Assembly (NCBI GenBank): GCA_020555865.1
Contig: JAJCJJ010000001.1
Coordinates: 372,001-436,000 of the forward strand
Direction of reading: 5' to 3'
DNA length: 64,000 nt
Origin: a bacterium 210917-DFI.7.65
GTDB lineage: Bacteria > Bacillota > Clostridia > Oscillospirales > Oscillospiraceae
The notes beneath the pieces were generated by a model. That model searched no databases. It was not told where the DNA came from and saw nothing but the letters and a program-made list of their open reading frames with translations. How positions within the stretch are numbered: position 1 is the stretch's first letter; the number at the start of each line of letters is the position of its first letter. This document shows positions 45,791 to 54,807 of the stretch, one piece after another. Position numbers and translations under genes: made by a program.

Positions 45791-47554
45791 TCAGAACAGC
45801 GGCCCGAACCCGGCGTTTTCCACGCATTGCTGTCCGGCCTCGCTCAAAAGGAACTGTACCATTTTGCGGGCGGGGGAATCCTTCGGCTCGTCGGCGCGCA
45901 CTACGGCATAATTATAGCCGGCCAAAGGATACGTGCCATCGGCAATGGTTGCATCGGTGGGATATACGCCGTCGATTGCCAGAAGCTTCAGGCCTTCTTC
46001 GCTGGAGAGCATAATCGGGGCAGCGGTCTGGTAGTAATAATAGATACTGTAGCCCAGAGCATACGACAGAGGATCGGCGCAGTAGGCATCTTCCACGTCC
46101 GTCAGCACTGAGGCCATGGAAACCGAGGTAGTTTCCCGACGGATGGAAGGATGGATTTCGCTGCCGTTCAGGAAAAACTCTTCCATCTGGGCCTGACTGC
46201 CGCTGTCCCTGTTTCGGCAATAGGGGATAAAGACTGCATCCGGGGCGCCCAGTTCAGCCCAGTTGGCGATGGAATTGTCCACGTAGATCGAGCGGATTTG
46301 TTGCGAGGACAGTCCGGCGATGCTGTTTTGACCGTTGGTGAAAAACACCATGGCGTCGTGGGCAATGGGGGTCAGTTCCAAGGTTACGCCTGCGGCCTTA
46401 GCTTTTTTCAGGGTGTCCTCCGTGGGCTTGGTGGAAATGATTAGAAAATCAGCTTCGCCGGAGATCAGCCGGTCGTAGGAATAATAGCTTTTCGAATGCG
46501 CGGCAGGCATCGTAGGATGGCCGTCATAATTCAGGAACAAGGCGCTGTAAAGCGCTCTGGTGTAGGGATATGTGGAGGTGGAGCCGTCGATCACCGGCAT
46601 AGCTTTGTCAAAACCCCATTCGATAGCGGCAGGCGTGGGATAGACGGGCAGGAAACGCAGGGCGCTGTATAGAAATTCCACGGCTTCGCCTCGGGTGACG
46701 TAAACGGAAGGGTGAGCATAAAAAGCCACAGTGGGTTCGCCGGAAGCGTCCAGCGTGCCCTCCAGCGAGACCTGTGTGGTGAGGGAAATGCCGCGCGCAT
46801 CCAAGTCGCAGTATGCCGAATATGCCCAGGAGGGAATGGATTCGGCATCGGCAAAGGCCGGTGCGGCATCGGACTGTGCTAGCCAGCCGAGGATGCGGAA
46901 TGCCCGAGCCGTCATCACAGTCAGCTCTGCCCGGGATACGGGACGGTCCGGAGCAAACTGCTCGCCCGGCGCGGCCAGTCCGGCGGTTCGGGCGGCGGAA
47001 GCAATCTCATAGTACCAGTCTCCGGGGGCCACGTCCCTATAGCCGGGATCGCCTTCCGGCTGGAGCGAGAGCAGGCGGCAGAGCAGGGCGAATGCCTCTG
47101 CTCGGGTCAGTGTGCGGTCTTTGTTCAGGGTGCCGCTGCTGTCGCCCTGGAGGATGCCGCGCAGGTTCAGCTGATCGGCTCCCTGTGGGGCATCGTAATA
47201 GGTGTGGCCCTGCCACACCTGCACGCAGTCGGTAAACTGCACAGGTGTCCCTTGGAGCAGTTCCAGTGGCCGCTCTGCGTCCTCGGCGGGAATCGTGACG
47301 TACAGATTTCCCTGATACAGCAGCGTGCTGCTCAGCGGCACAGGCTCTTGCGTGTCGGCGTAGAGGACATAAAAATGCTGTGCGTCGGACCAGGAGAGGG
47401 ATTCATAATCCGGCCAGGTGAGACGCATGGTGACAAAGCCGTTGGCTTCGGTACGGCTCCAGGGTTTCGATGCCTCTGCCGGTGCTGCCAGGGCGGGGCA
47501 GAGCAGGGAGAAGGCCAGCAGAAGAGAACTCAAACCGCTTGCAATGGGGCGCAT
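45791..47554 (-). CDS. Secreted SLH-domain protein with PstS-like binding domain
   Basis: 587 residues from ATG 47554 (AAGGAG nine bases ahead; ATG 47563 is too near). Signal peptide ending ALAAPA, a beta region to about 130, two to three SLH repeats (GYRDVAPGDWYYEIASAART, FAPDRPVSRAELTVMTARAF, FADAESIPSWAYSAYCDLDA), then a substrate-binding domain of the phosphate-binding PstS kind (LISGEADFLIISTKPTE, MVFFTNGQNSIAGLSSQQIR, SGSQAQMEEFFL). An S-layer-attached solute-binding protein; no permease gene lies near. Confidence 0.8.
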   Translation of the reverse strand: MRPIASGLSSLLLAFSLLCPALAAPAEASKPWSRTEANGFVTMRLTWPDYESLSWSDAQHFYVLYADTQEPVPLSSTLLYQGNLYVTIPAEDAERPLELLQGTPVQFTDCVQVWQGHTYYDAPQGADQLNLRGILQGDSSGTLNKDRTLTRAEAFALLCRLLSLQPEGDPGYRDVAPGDWYYEIASAARTAGLAAPGEQFAPDRPVSRAELTVMTARAFRILGWLAQSDAAPAFADAESIPSWAYSAYCDLDARGISLTTQVSLEGTLDASGEPTVAFYAHPSVYVTRGEAVEFLYSALRFLPVYPTPAAIEWGFDKAMPVIDGSTSTYPYTRALYSALFLNYDGHPTMPAAHSKSYYSYDRLISGEADFLIISTKPTEDTLKKAKAAGVTLELTPIAHDAMVFFTNGQNSIAGLSSQQIRSIYVDNSIANWAELGAPDAVFIPYCRNRDSGSQAQMEEFFLNGSEIHPSIRRETTSVSMASVLTDVEDAYCADPLSYALGYSIYYYYQTAAPIMLSSEEGLKLLAIDGVYPTDATIADGTYPLAGYNYAVVRADEPKDSPARKMVQFLLSEAGQQCVENAGFGPLF

Positions 47555-47790
47555 ACAATACATCTCCTTTTACGAACAGGGGGCACGAGATTCCTGGATT
47601 TTGTTCTGATTCTTTTATTTTCACTATAGCACAACAGTGCAAAAATGGCGATAACAGAGTAGTAACAAAAGAATAACAAAGTGCGGCGGGAAAAGATGGC
47701 AGATTCCCTCTGGAAATCAGTGTTGGAATCGGTTATACTGAAAGAAATCTTTGCCCCGGTGCGGGCAAGAAGGAAAGGAAGCGGTGCCTT

Positions 47791-48471
47791 ATGCAGATCG
47801 GCATACTCTACGCTATGAAAAAAGAGGCGGAAGGGCTGCTGCGCCTGCGCGGCGCGACGGAGGCGGAATGGATGGCGGGCATGCCCTGTTTCCGTCTGAG
47901 CCGGAGCACGGTGGTGTGCGTCGGCGGCGTGGGCAAGGTGAATGCAGCCATGGCGGCGCAGCTGCTCATCGACCGCTTTCGTGTGGAGCGGATTGTGAAC
48001 GCCGGCTGCGCCGGCGCGCTGTGCGACCTGCCGGCGGGCGCGCTGGTGCTGGGGACAGAGTGTGTACAGCATGATGTGGACACTACGCTGGCCGGGGATG
48101 CACCGGGGTTTGTATCCACCGTGGAGCGGGTAAGCTTCCCTTGCGTCGAAACGCTGGAGACCATGACGCTGCTGATGAATATGGGCCTTTCGCTGACGCC
48201 GGGAAGCGTGGCTACCGGAGACTGGTTTGGCCGGGACTATGCCCGTGCTCAGTCCATTCGGGAGGTCTATGGTGCGCTGGTGTGCGATATGGAAGCCTGC
48301 GCGGCGGCTCAGGTGTGCCTGCGCAACGGTGTACCCTTCCAAACGCTTAAGGTAGTCACCGACCATCTTTTCGCCCCGGCGCAGGAGCAGGAGTACCAGG
48401 ATAATTTCCTTGCTGCCATGAAGCGGCTGGATGAAGCGATGGACGTGTATCTCGATTTGATGGAGGAATGA
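47791..48471 (+). CDS. mtnN: 5'-methylthioadenosine/S-adenosylhomocysteine nucleosidase
   Basis: 226 residues. Phosphorylase-fold nucleosidase: IGILYAMKKEAEGLL, VCVGGVGKVNAAMAAQLLID, NAGCAGAL, and the active-site MEACAAAQVC with the purine-binding Asp/Glu. It splits S-adenosylhomocysteine to adenine and S-ribosylhomocysteine, the substrate of LuxS encoded next (four bases apart). Radical-SAM and methylation by-products also go through it. Confidence 0.93.
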   Translation: MQIGILYAMKKEAEGLLRLRGATEAEWMAGMPCFRLSRSTVVCVGGVGKVNAAMAAQLLIDRFRVERIVNAGCAGALCDLPAGALVLGTECVQHDVDTTLAGDAPGFVSTVERVSFPCVETLETMTLLMNMGLSLTPGSVATGDWFGRDYARAQSIREVYGALVCDMEACAAAQVCLRNGVPFQTLKVVTDHLFAPAQEQEYQDNFLAAMKRLDEAMDVYLDLMEE

Positions 48472-48474
48472 GCG

Positions 48475-48933
48475 ATGGAACGCATTGCCAGTTTTACAGT
48501 AGATCATACCAAATTGCAGCCGGGCATGTATCTGTCCCGGCAGGACGGCGCGGTGGTGACTTATGACCTGCGCTTCAAGCGCCCGAACACAGGCGATTTG
48601 TTAAGCAACGCCGAGCTGCATTCGGCAGAGCATTTGTTTGCAACGCTTCTGCGCAACTCGGCCTGCAAAGACGCGGTGCTTTATTTCGGCCCCATGGGCT
48701 GCCAGACCGGGTTTTATCTGCTCGTGGACGGCAGCCGGCTCGACCATGCCGGAGCTATTGCCCTGATGCAGGAGGTATGCCGCCGGGGTGCGGACTACGA
48801 CGGACCTATGCCGGGACGGAGCGCCGCGGAGTGCGGCAACTACCGTAATTTGGATCTGGCGCTGGCCCGAAAGCTGTGCACCGAGTATGGCGCCATTGTG
48901 CAGGAGTGGACGGTGGACAAGCTGCGCTATTAA
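48475..48933 (+). CDS. luxS: S-ribosylhomocysteine lyase
   Basis: 152 residues. The metal-binding HSAEH motif (residues about 53-57) and Cys84-type region FGPMGCQTGFYLL are intact, as is the third ligand Cys in AAECGNYRN. It makes homocysteine and the AI-2 precursor. Close coupling to mtnN makes a two-step activated-methyl recycling operon. Confidence 0.95.
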   Translation: MERIASFTVDHTKLQPGMYLSRQDGAVVTYDLRFKRPNTGDLLSNAELHSAEHLFATLLRNSACKDAVLYFGPMGCQTGFYLLVDGSRLDHAGAIALMQEVCRRGADYDGPMPGRSAAECGNYRNLDLALARKLCTEYGAIVQEWTVDKLRY

Positions 48934-48969
48934 GCCGCGGCGGACAAACGCACGAAAGGAGTCGGTGTT

Positions 48970-49773
48970 ATGCCTTCAACCTACGCTCATTTCCGGGCGG
49001 GACAGCGCTTGCGCGCCCGGCTTACCGGTACGCCGAAAGCTGCGGTGGAAGCCCATCCGGAGCTGTACAACATTGGACTGCACGGGCCGGATATTCTGTT
49101 TTATTATGAACCGTATCACAAAAACCGCGTCAGCGCGGTGGGATACCGCCAGCATGAAAAGTCGGGGGCGTCGTTTTTTTCCTTTGCGGCCAAAGCCATC
49201 CGTTCTGGCGCGGGGCGGGCGCAGGATCTGGCCTATCTGTATGGCGTGCTGTGCCATTTTGCGCTGGATGTCCGCTGTCACGGCTTGATCGGGGAAAAAA
49301 TGGTTCAAAGTGGGCTGTCCCATGCCGAAGTGGAGGTCGAACTGGATCGGGCGCTGCTGACACGAGACGGTTTTGCGCCGGCCTCGGCCCATCTGGTGGG
49401 GCACATTGTGCCGACGCACCGGAATGCTGCGGTCATTGAGAAGTTTTATCCCGGCGTATCTGCAGCAGAGGTGGAGAAGGCCCTGCGCGGGTTTGTGTTT
49501 TACAGCGAATTGCTGCGCGCGCCCTCGCCGCTGAAACGGCAGGTTCTGTTTGCGGCGCTGCGCCTGGCAGGATGCTACCGGGATATTCACGGCATGGTGG
49601 TGCGCACGGCCGCAGACCCGCGCTGCGCCGACAGCACGGCAAAGCTTTTGACGCTGTATGAGCAGGGAGAAACTCTGGCGCTGCGTCTGATCGGGGAATA
49701 CGAGGCATATCTCGCCGGCAAGGCGCCTTTGGACGAGATGTTGCGCTGGAACTTTGAATCCCGGATGCCTTGA
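48970..49773 (+). CDS. Zinc-dependent phospholipase C family protein
   Basis: 267 residues, without a signal peptide. Histidines and acidic residues in HFRAGQRL, IGLHGPDILFYYEPYHK, LCHFALDVRCHGLIGEKM follow the zinc-dependent phospholipase C/S1-P1 pattern (PF00882). The lack of export suggests an intracellular hydrolase. It is followed 18 bases on by the transporter gene. Confidence 0.78.
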   Translation: MPSTYAHFRAGQRLRARLTGTPKAAVEAHPELYNIGLHGPDILFYYEPYHKNRVSAVGYRQHEKSGASFFSFAAKAIRSGAGRAQDLAYLYGVLCHFALDVRCHGLIGEKMVQSGLSHAEVEVELDRALLTRDGFAPASAHLVGHIVPTHRNAAVIEKFYPGVSAAEVEKALRGFVFYSELLRAPSPLKRQVLFAALRLAGCYRDIHGMVVRTAADPRCADSTAKLLTLYEQGETLALRLIGEYEAYLAGKAPLDEMLRWNFESRMP

Positions 49774-49791
49774 AAGCTGGAAAGGGAACCC

Positions 49792-51039
49792 ATGAAATTG
49801 AGATTGACCAAAGCGGAAAAAAACTGGATTTTGTATGATGTGGGCAATTCGGCCTTCGTGTTGCTTTCCGCCACGCTTCTGCCCATTTACTTCAACAGCA
49901 TCGCTGCGGATGCGGGATTGAACGATGCGCAGTATCTGGCCTTCTGGGGTTACGCCGCCTCGGCGGCCACTCTGGCGGTGGCGCTGCTGGGACCGGCGCT
50001 GGGAGCGCTGGCGGATACAAAGGGCTACAAAAAGCCCATTTTCCGCTTGACGATTCTGGCGGGGGCCTGTGGCTGTGCGGCGCTGGGCTTTGCCCGCCAA
50101 TGGCTGGTATTTCTGGCCATTTATGTGATTGCCAAGGTTGGTTTTTCTGCCAGCCTGATTTTTTACGACTCAATGCTTTCGGATGTGACGGAGCCGGAGC
50201 GCATGGATCAGGTGTCCTCCCATGGTTACGCATGGGGCTATATCGGCAGCTGCATCCCCTTTGCGCTGTGTCTGGGGTTGGTGCTGGGAGCGGAGCGCAT
50301 CGGACTAACGATGACGGCGGCGATCATGCTTTCGCTCTGGATCATTGCCCTGTGGTGGCTGTTGCTGTCGCTGCCCCTGCTGCGCTCGTACCGGCAGAGG
50401 TATTTTGTGGAACGACGGCCCCGCGCGGTGGCCGAGAGTTTCCGCCGCTTGGGGCACACCCTGGCAAATGTGAAACGGGAAAAGAATATTTTTTTGTTTT
50501 TGTTGGCATTCTTTTTCTATATCGACGGCGTGTACACCATTATTGATATGGCTACAGCTTACGGCACCGCGCTGGGTTTTGATACGGCCGGGTTGTTGCT
50601 GGCCCTGTTGGTGCTGCAGGTGGTTGCGTTTCCCTGTTCCATCTTTTTTGGCCGTCTGGCGGTGAGGTATCGGGCGGAGCAGCTTATTCTGGTGTGCATT
50701 TTGGCTTATTTCGGCATCGCGCTGTTTGCCATGATTCTTTCCACGCAGGCGCAGTTCTGGGTGCTGGCGGTGCTGGTGGGAATATTTCAGGGCGGCGTGC
50801 AGGCACTGTCCCGTTCTTATTTCACTAAAATCATTCCTGCTGAACAGTCCGGTGAATACTTCGGCCTGATGGATATTTGCGGCAAGGGAGCCTCCTTTTT
50901 GGGCACGACTCTGGTCGGCGTGGTTTCCCAGGCCACGGGCGACATCCATTTGGGCGTGGGAGTGATCGCGGTGCTGTTTGCCGTGGGAGCGGTGCTTTTT
51001 TGCCTGGCGGTGCGTGTGCCGCCGGAAAAAGCAAAATAG
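49792..51039 (+). CDS. MFS transporter, UMF1/Atg22 family
   Basis: 415 residues with about twelve membrane helices. The family start KAEKNWILYDVGNSAFVLLS and the later GGVQALSRSYFTKIIPAEQS are diagnostic of UMF1 transporters. Atg22 members export amino acids from vacuoles; bacterial substrates are undefined. It is in an operon-like row with the phospholipase-like gene and yfcE. Confidence 0.88.
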   Translation: MKLRLTKAEKNWILYDVGNSAFVLLSATLLPIYFNSIAADAGLNDAQYLAFWGYAASAATLAVALLGPALGALADTKGYKKPIFRLTILAGACGCAALGFARQWLVFLAIYVIAKVGFSASLIFYDSMLSDVTEPERMDQVSSHGYAWGYIGSCIPFALCLGLVLGAERIGLTMTAAIMLSLWIIALWWLLLSLPLLRSYRQRYFVERRPRAVAESFRRLGHTLANVKREKNIFLFLLAFFFYIDGVYTIIDMATAYGTALGFDTAGLLLALLVLQVVAFPCSIFFGRLAVRYRAEQLILVCILAYFGIALFAMILSTQAQFWVLAVLVGIFQGGVQALSRSYFTKIIPAEQSGEYFGLMDICGKGASFLGTTLVGVVSQATGDIHLGVGVIAVLFAVGAVLFCLAVRVPPEKAK

Positions 51040-51080
51040 GAGCGCCTTGGTATTGAAATTACAAAACAAGGAGAATTGCT

Positions 51081-51650
51081 ATGAAACTGATGATTGCATC
51101 GGATCTGCATGGCTCGGCCGGCTACTGCCGCGCGATGCTGGAGGCGCTGAAACGGGAAGGGAGTGAACGGCTCCTGTTGCTGGGTGATCTGCTGTACCAT
51201 GGGCCGCGCAATGATCTGCCTAGGGACTATGCACCTAAAGAAGTGATCGCGCTGCTCAACGGTGTGAAGAACCAGTTGCTCTGTGTGCGTGGAAACTGTG
51301 AGGCCGAAGTGGATCAGATGGTACTGGATTTCCCGGTGATGGCGGAGTACTGTGTGATCTTCTGGGGTGGACGGACGGTCTATGCTACCCACGGCCACCA
51401 GTACCATCGGGGGAACCTGCCGCCGCTGCAGCGCGGCGACATCCTGGTACATGGCCACACCCATGTTCCGGGGTGGGAGTTCTTTGGGAGGGACAACCTA
51501 TATCTGAATCCCGGTTCGGTTTCGCTCCCCAAAGAGGGGAGTGCTCATAGCTATCTGCTTTTGGATGGAACGGTTGTGCTGTGGAAAAAACTGGACGGCA
51601 GCATCTTCCATCAATTGGATCTGGCTGAGTTTTCTGCAAAAATCCATTGA
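51081..51650 (+). CDS. yfcE: YfcE-like metallophosphoesterase
   Basis: 189 residues. All calcineurin-like motifs are present: ASDLHGS, LGDLLYHGPRN, VRGNCEAEVD, THGHQY and VHGHTHV. YfcE is a phosphodiesterase with unclear natural substrate. Its stop codon overlaps the rplU promoter region. Confidence 0.9.
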   Translation: MKLMIASDLHGSAGYCRAMLEALKREGSERLLLLGDLLYHGPRNDLPRDYAPKEVIALLNGVKNQLLCVRGNCEAEVDQMVLDFPVMAEYCVIFWGGRTVYATHGHQYHRGNLPPLQRGDILVHGHTHVPGWEFFGRDNLYLNPGSVSLPKEGSAHSYLLLDGTVVLWKKLDGSIFHQLDLAEFSAKIH

Positions 51651-51675
51651 CAAACGTTTCTTTCACTGCTATAAT
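51647..51675 (+). promoter_or_regulatory. Consensus promoter of rplU operon
   Basis: TTGACA (51647-51652, overlapping the yfcE stop), 17 bp, TATAAT (51670-51675). The leader of about 75 nt before L21 could hold an autoregulatory L21 element, but I could not match the known L21 leader motif. Confidence 0.88.
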
Positions 51676-51757
51676 ATATTAGCCGCTTTGAATGGGCAGA
51701 AAGAGGGAGATTTCCCCGCCCCCGACAGCGAGTCCGTAATGAAGGAGTTGAAATTAA

Positions 51758-52072
51758 ATGCAGGCAATTATCGAAGCATGCGGCAAGCAGTACAAGGTCG
51801 CCGAGGGCGACGTGGTCTTCATGGAGAAGCTGGGCGCCGAGGCCGAGGAGACCGTCACCTTTGACAAGGTGCTGGCGATTCTGGACGGCGACAAGGCAAC
51901 CTTCGGCGCTCCCGTGGTGGAGGGTGCGAAGGTCGAGGCCAAGGTCGTGAAGAACGGCAAGGGCAAGAAGATCCGGATCTTCAAGTACAACCCCAAGAAG
52001 GGTTATCGCAAGCGTCAGGGTCATCGTCAGCCTTATACCAAGGTTGAGATCGGCACGATCACCGTGGGCTAA
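51758..52072 (+). CDS. rplU: Ribosomal protein L21
   Basis: 104 residues, [20 protein letters not shown] at the start and [20 protein letters not shown] near the end, full length for the family. First gene of the conserved rplU-prp-rpmA order. Confidence 0.97.
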   Translation: MQAIIEACGKQYKVAEGDVVFMEKLGAEAEETVTFDKVLAILDGDKATFGAPVVEGAKVEAKVVKNGKGKKIRIFKYNPKKGYRKRQGHRQPYTKVEIGTITVG

Positions 52073-52078
52073 AATCCC

Positions 52079-52411
52079 ATGACAACGGTTTCGTTCCACA
52101 CGGAAGAGGGCGGACGTATCGTGTCCTTTGAAGTCAAAGGGCACAGCGGTTATGCCGAGGCGGGCAGCGATATTGTCTGTGCCGCTGTTACCAGCGCTGT
52201 GCGTCTGGTGGAATGCTCCCTCAACGATGTGCTGGGCTTGGGTGCTGCAGTCAACGTTAGTGAGAAGGATGCGAAAATCGGTTTTTATTTGCCGGGCGGA
52301 CTTTCCGCTTCCGCGGACAATACCTGCCAGACGGTCCTCACGGGCCTGATGGTTTACCTGACAGAACTCCACGATGAGTTCCCTGATAACATTACTGTTT
52401 TGGAGGTGTAA
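52079..52411 (+). CDS. prp: Ribosomal-processing cysteine protease Prp
   Basis: 110 residues. Catalytic His in VKGHSGYAEAGSDIVCAAVT and Cys eleven to twelve residues later. Prp removes the N-terminal extension of L27, encoded next. Its place between rplU and rpmA is conserved in Firmicutes. Confidence 0.95.
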   Translation: MTTVSFHTEEGGRIVSFEVKGHSGYAEAGSDIVCAAVTSAVRLVECSLNDVLGLGAAVNVSEKDAKIGFYLPGGLSASADNTCQTVLTGLMVYLTELHDEFPDNITVLEV

Positions 52412-52417
52412 CGTATC

Positions 52418-52708
52418 ATGTTAAATATTGGTCTTCAGTTCTTTGCCCATAAAAAAGGTATGGGTTCCACCAAGAACGGCCGTGATTCCGAATCCAAGCG
52501 TCTGGGCGCTAAACGCGCCGACGGGCAGCACGTTTTGGCCGGCAACATCCTGGTCCGCCAGCGCGGCACCAAGATCCATCCGGGTACCAACGTGGGCATC
52601 GGCAAGGACGATACCCTCTTTGCTACCGCTACCGGCGTTGTGCGCTTCGAGCGCCTGGGCAAGGACAGAAAAAAGGTTTCTGTCTATCCTGCGGAAGCCG
52701 CTGAATAA
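52418..52708 (+). CDS. rpmA: Ribosomal protein L27 with cleavable N-terminus
   Basis: 96 residues. The extension MLNIGLQFF precedes [15 protein letters not shown], so Prp would cut between Phe9 and Ala10 to expose the residues that reach the peptidyl-transferase centre. Confidence 0.97.
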   Translation: MLNIGLQFFAHKKGMGSTKNGRDSESKRLGAKRADGQHVLAGNILVRQRGTKIHPGTNVGIGKDDTLFATATGVVRFERLGKDRKKVSVYPAEAAE

Positions 52709-52720
52709 TTCTTTGGATTC

Positions 52721-52755
52721 AAAAAGCCCCGGACCGCTTTGGTTCGGGGCTTTTT
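52721..52755 (+). terminator. Terminator after rpmA
   Basis: Stem AAAAAGCCCCGGACC with GGTTCGGGGCTTTTT (one G-U pair). Confidence 0.9.
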
Positions 52756-52888
52756 CGAAGAAGCGGAGTATACGAGACAGCGCATGGCCCACGGCTTTGC
52801 GGCGGAAGACACGCGTATATTGTACGGAGTGTATGCGCAAAACAAAAGAAAGAAAAGAAAAAGAAAACGATACAGGAGGTGCCCGACT

Positions 52889-54169
52889 ATGGCAGCAGCG
52901 TTTGTAGATAAGGCCCGCATTGCCGTGAAGGCCGGCAAAGGGGGGAATGGTGCGGTGGCGTTCCACCGCGAAAAATACATCGCCGCCGGCGGCCCGGACG
53001 GCGGCGACGGCGGCCGCGGCGGTGATGTGATCGTACAGGTGGACGAACATATGTCCACTTTGATGGACTTCCGCTATAAAAGGAAATATGTAGCCGGTGA
53101 CGGCGGAGACGGGCAGGGCGCCCGCCGCAGCGGGAAAGACGGCCAGTCCCTCGTCATCCGGGTGCCCAAGGGCACGTTGCTGCGGGACGCCGAGACGAAT
53201 GAAATCATCCATGATATGTCCGATGCCGAGCCGTTTGTGCTGTGCCGCGGCGGCCGCGGCGGTTGGGGCAACTGTCATTTTGCAACGCCTACCCGGCAGG
53301 CGCCCCGTTTTGCTAAGGCCGGCATGCCTGGTGAAGAGCACGACGTGGTGCTGGAGCTGAAGCTCCTGGCCGATGTAGGGCTGGTGGGCTTTCCCAATGT
53401 GGGCAAATCTACCCTTTTGAGCGTGGTCAGCAAGGCCCATCCCAAAATTGCCAATTATCATTTTACCACGCTGTTTCCCAACTTGGGCGTAGTGTTCGTG
53501 GAGGGCGGCGAGTCCTTTGTTATGGCGGATATTCCCGGCATCATTGAGGGCGCCTCGGAAGGCGCGGGTTTGGGCCACGATTTTCTGCGCCATGTGGATC
53601 GCTGTCGCCTGCTGGTGCATGTGGTGGATGTGTCCGGCAGCGAGGGCCGTGACCCCGCAGCGGATTTTGGTGCCATCAACGAAGAACTTCGGCAGTACAG
53701 TCCGGCACTGGCACAGCGACCCCAAATCGTAGTGGCCAACAAGAGCGACATTATGGCCGATGAGGAGTTGCTGGAGCAGCTGCGCCGACGGGCGGAAGAA
53801 GAGGGATATCCCCTGTTTGCCATTTCTGCTGCGGCGCATCAGGGCACGCGCGAGCTGGTGCAGACCATTGCTGCGCGGCTGCAGACACTGCCTCCGGTGC
53901 AGACTTATGAAGCCGAATATGTAAAACGCGCGCCGGTTATTGACACTTCCGTCCTGCCGGACATCCGCGTGGAAGACGGCGTGTGGATTGTGGAAGGCCC
54001 GTGGCTGGAGCGGCTGATTGCCAATGTCAATTTCAGCGATTATGAAAGCCGGATGTTCTTTGATAAACAGCTTCGGGAGTCCGGCCTGTTTCAGCGCATG
54101 GAAGAAATGGGTGTGCAGGACGGCGATCTGGTTCGTATGTACAATCTGGAATTTGAATACCAGCGCTGA
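52889..54169 (+). CDS. obgE: Obg GTPase
   Basis: 426 residues from ATG 52889 (AGGAGG upstream). The N-terminal glycine-rich Obg fold (KAGKGGNGAVAFHREKYI), G domain (GFPNVGKST, DIPGIIEGAS, NKSD) and a C-terminal OCT domain (about 345-426) are all present. It is needed for large-subunit assembly and stress and sporulation signalling. Confidence 0.96.
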   Translation: MAAAFVDKARIAVKAGKGGNGAVAFHREKYIAAGGPDGGDGGRGGDVIVQVDEHMSTLMDFRYKRKYVAGDGGDGQGARRSGKDGQSLVIRVPKGTLLRDAETNEIIHDMSDAEPFVLCRGGRGGWGNCHFATPTRQAPRFAKAGMPGEEHDVVLELKLLADVGLVGFPNVGKSTLLSVVSKAHPKIANYHFTTLFPNLGVVFVEGGESFVMADIPGIIEGASEGAGLGHDFLRHVDRCRLLVHVVDVSGSEGRDPAADFGAINEELRQYSPALAQRPQIVVANKSDIMADEELLEQLRRRAEEEGYPLFAISAAAHQGTRELVQTIAARLQTLPPVQTYEAEYVKRAPVIDTSVLPDIRVEDGVWIVEGPWLERLIANVNFSDYESRMFFDKQLRESGLFQRMEEMGVQDGDLVRMYNLEFEYQR

Positions 54170-54233
54170 GACGGTGCGCTGCGGAGCGGTTGTGCGGCGT
54201 GTGCCCGTATGATTTTTCGGCGCAGAACGAAGA

Positions 54234-54268
54234 AAAGCAAAGCGGCCTTCTGGGCCGCTTTGCTTTTT
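54234..54268. terminator. Bidirectional terminator between obgE and sasp
   Basis: Stem AAAGCAAAGCGGCC with GGCCGCTTTGCTTT, T run on the plus side. Confidence 0.88.
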
Positions 54269-54302
54269 GTTCGCTGGTTGCCAGGGATTGAGAAACGAAA
54301 CC

Positions 54303-54500
54303 TTACTTGATCTTGTTCTCGTAATCCTCGATCATCTTCTTGACCATCTGGCCGCCCACGGAGCCGGCCTCGCGGCTGGTCAGGTGGCCGTTGTAGCCCT
54401 GCTTCAGGTCGACGCCGACTTCGTTGGCGGCTTCCATCTTGAACTTGTCCATAGCGGCGCGTGCTTCGGGGATATTGATTTTACTGGTAGACTTAGACAT
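54303..54500 (-). CDS. Alpha/beta-type small acid-soluble spore protein
   Basis: 65 residues. Contains the SASP core AMDKFKMEAANEVGVDLKQG and TSREAGSVGGQMVKKMI, with the Glu-Val germination protease site region. It coats spore DNA. This is the clearest evidence for endospore formation here. RBS AAGGAG precedes ATG 54500. Confidence 0.95.
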   Translation of the reverse strand: MSKSTSKINIPEARAAMDKFKMEAANEVGVDLKQGYNGHLTSREAGSVGGQMVKKMIEDYENKIK

Positions 54501-54807
54501 AACTTTGTTCTCCTTCTCATTTCAAAAAGAATTGATTGGGTATCGCAAGCCTATCTTGTGCATCCTTTGGGGAACTTATAAGCATTAAAATTTTCCACTT
54601 TTTCCGTTTGTTTCAGTAAAAGCGGCATTTTTGGCAGCAGACAGCGGGGATGGAATTTTCTTGCGCTGTATGGTACAATAATTATCTATGAAACCGGCGC
54701 CGGAGCGGTGGTTTCACGATCGAAGATAACATCGGATGTTCTGAAACGGCGGCGGTGTGCGATTCAGCCGGATCAAACAGAAACGATAAAATGGGGAGGT
54801 GGAAACC

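Noticed and set aside
45250..46014. Plus-strand 254-codon frame after the cytidylate kinase-like gene
   Set aside because: It runs through a terminator and opposite two better-supported minus-strand genes.
51676..51757. L21 leader riboregulator
   Set aside because: The short leader did not match the motif I know for L21 leaders, so only the promoter is reported.
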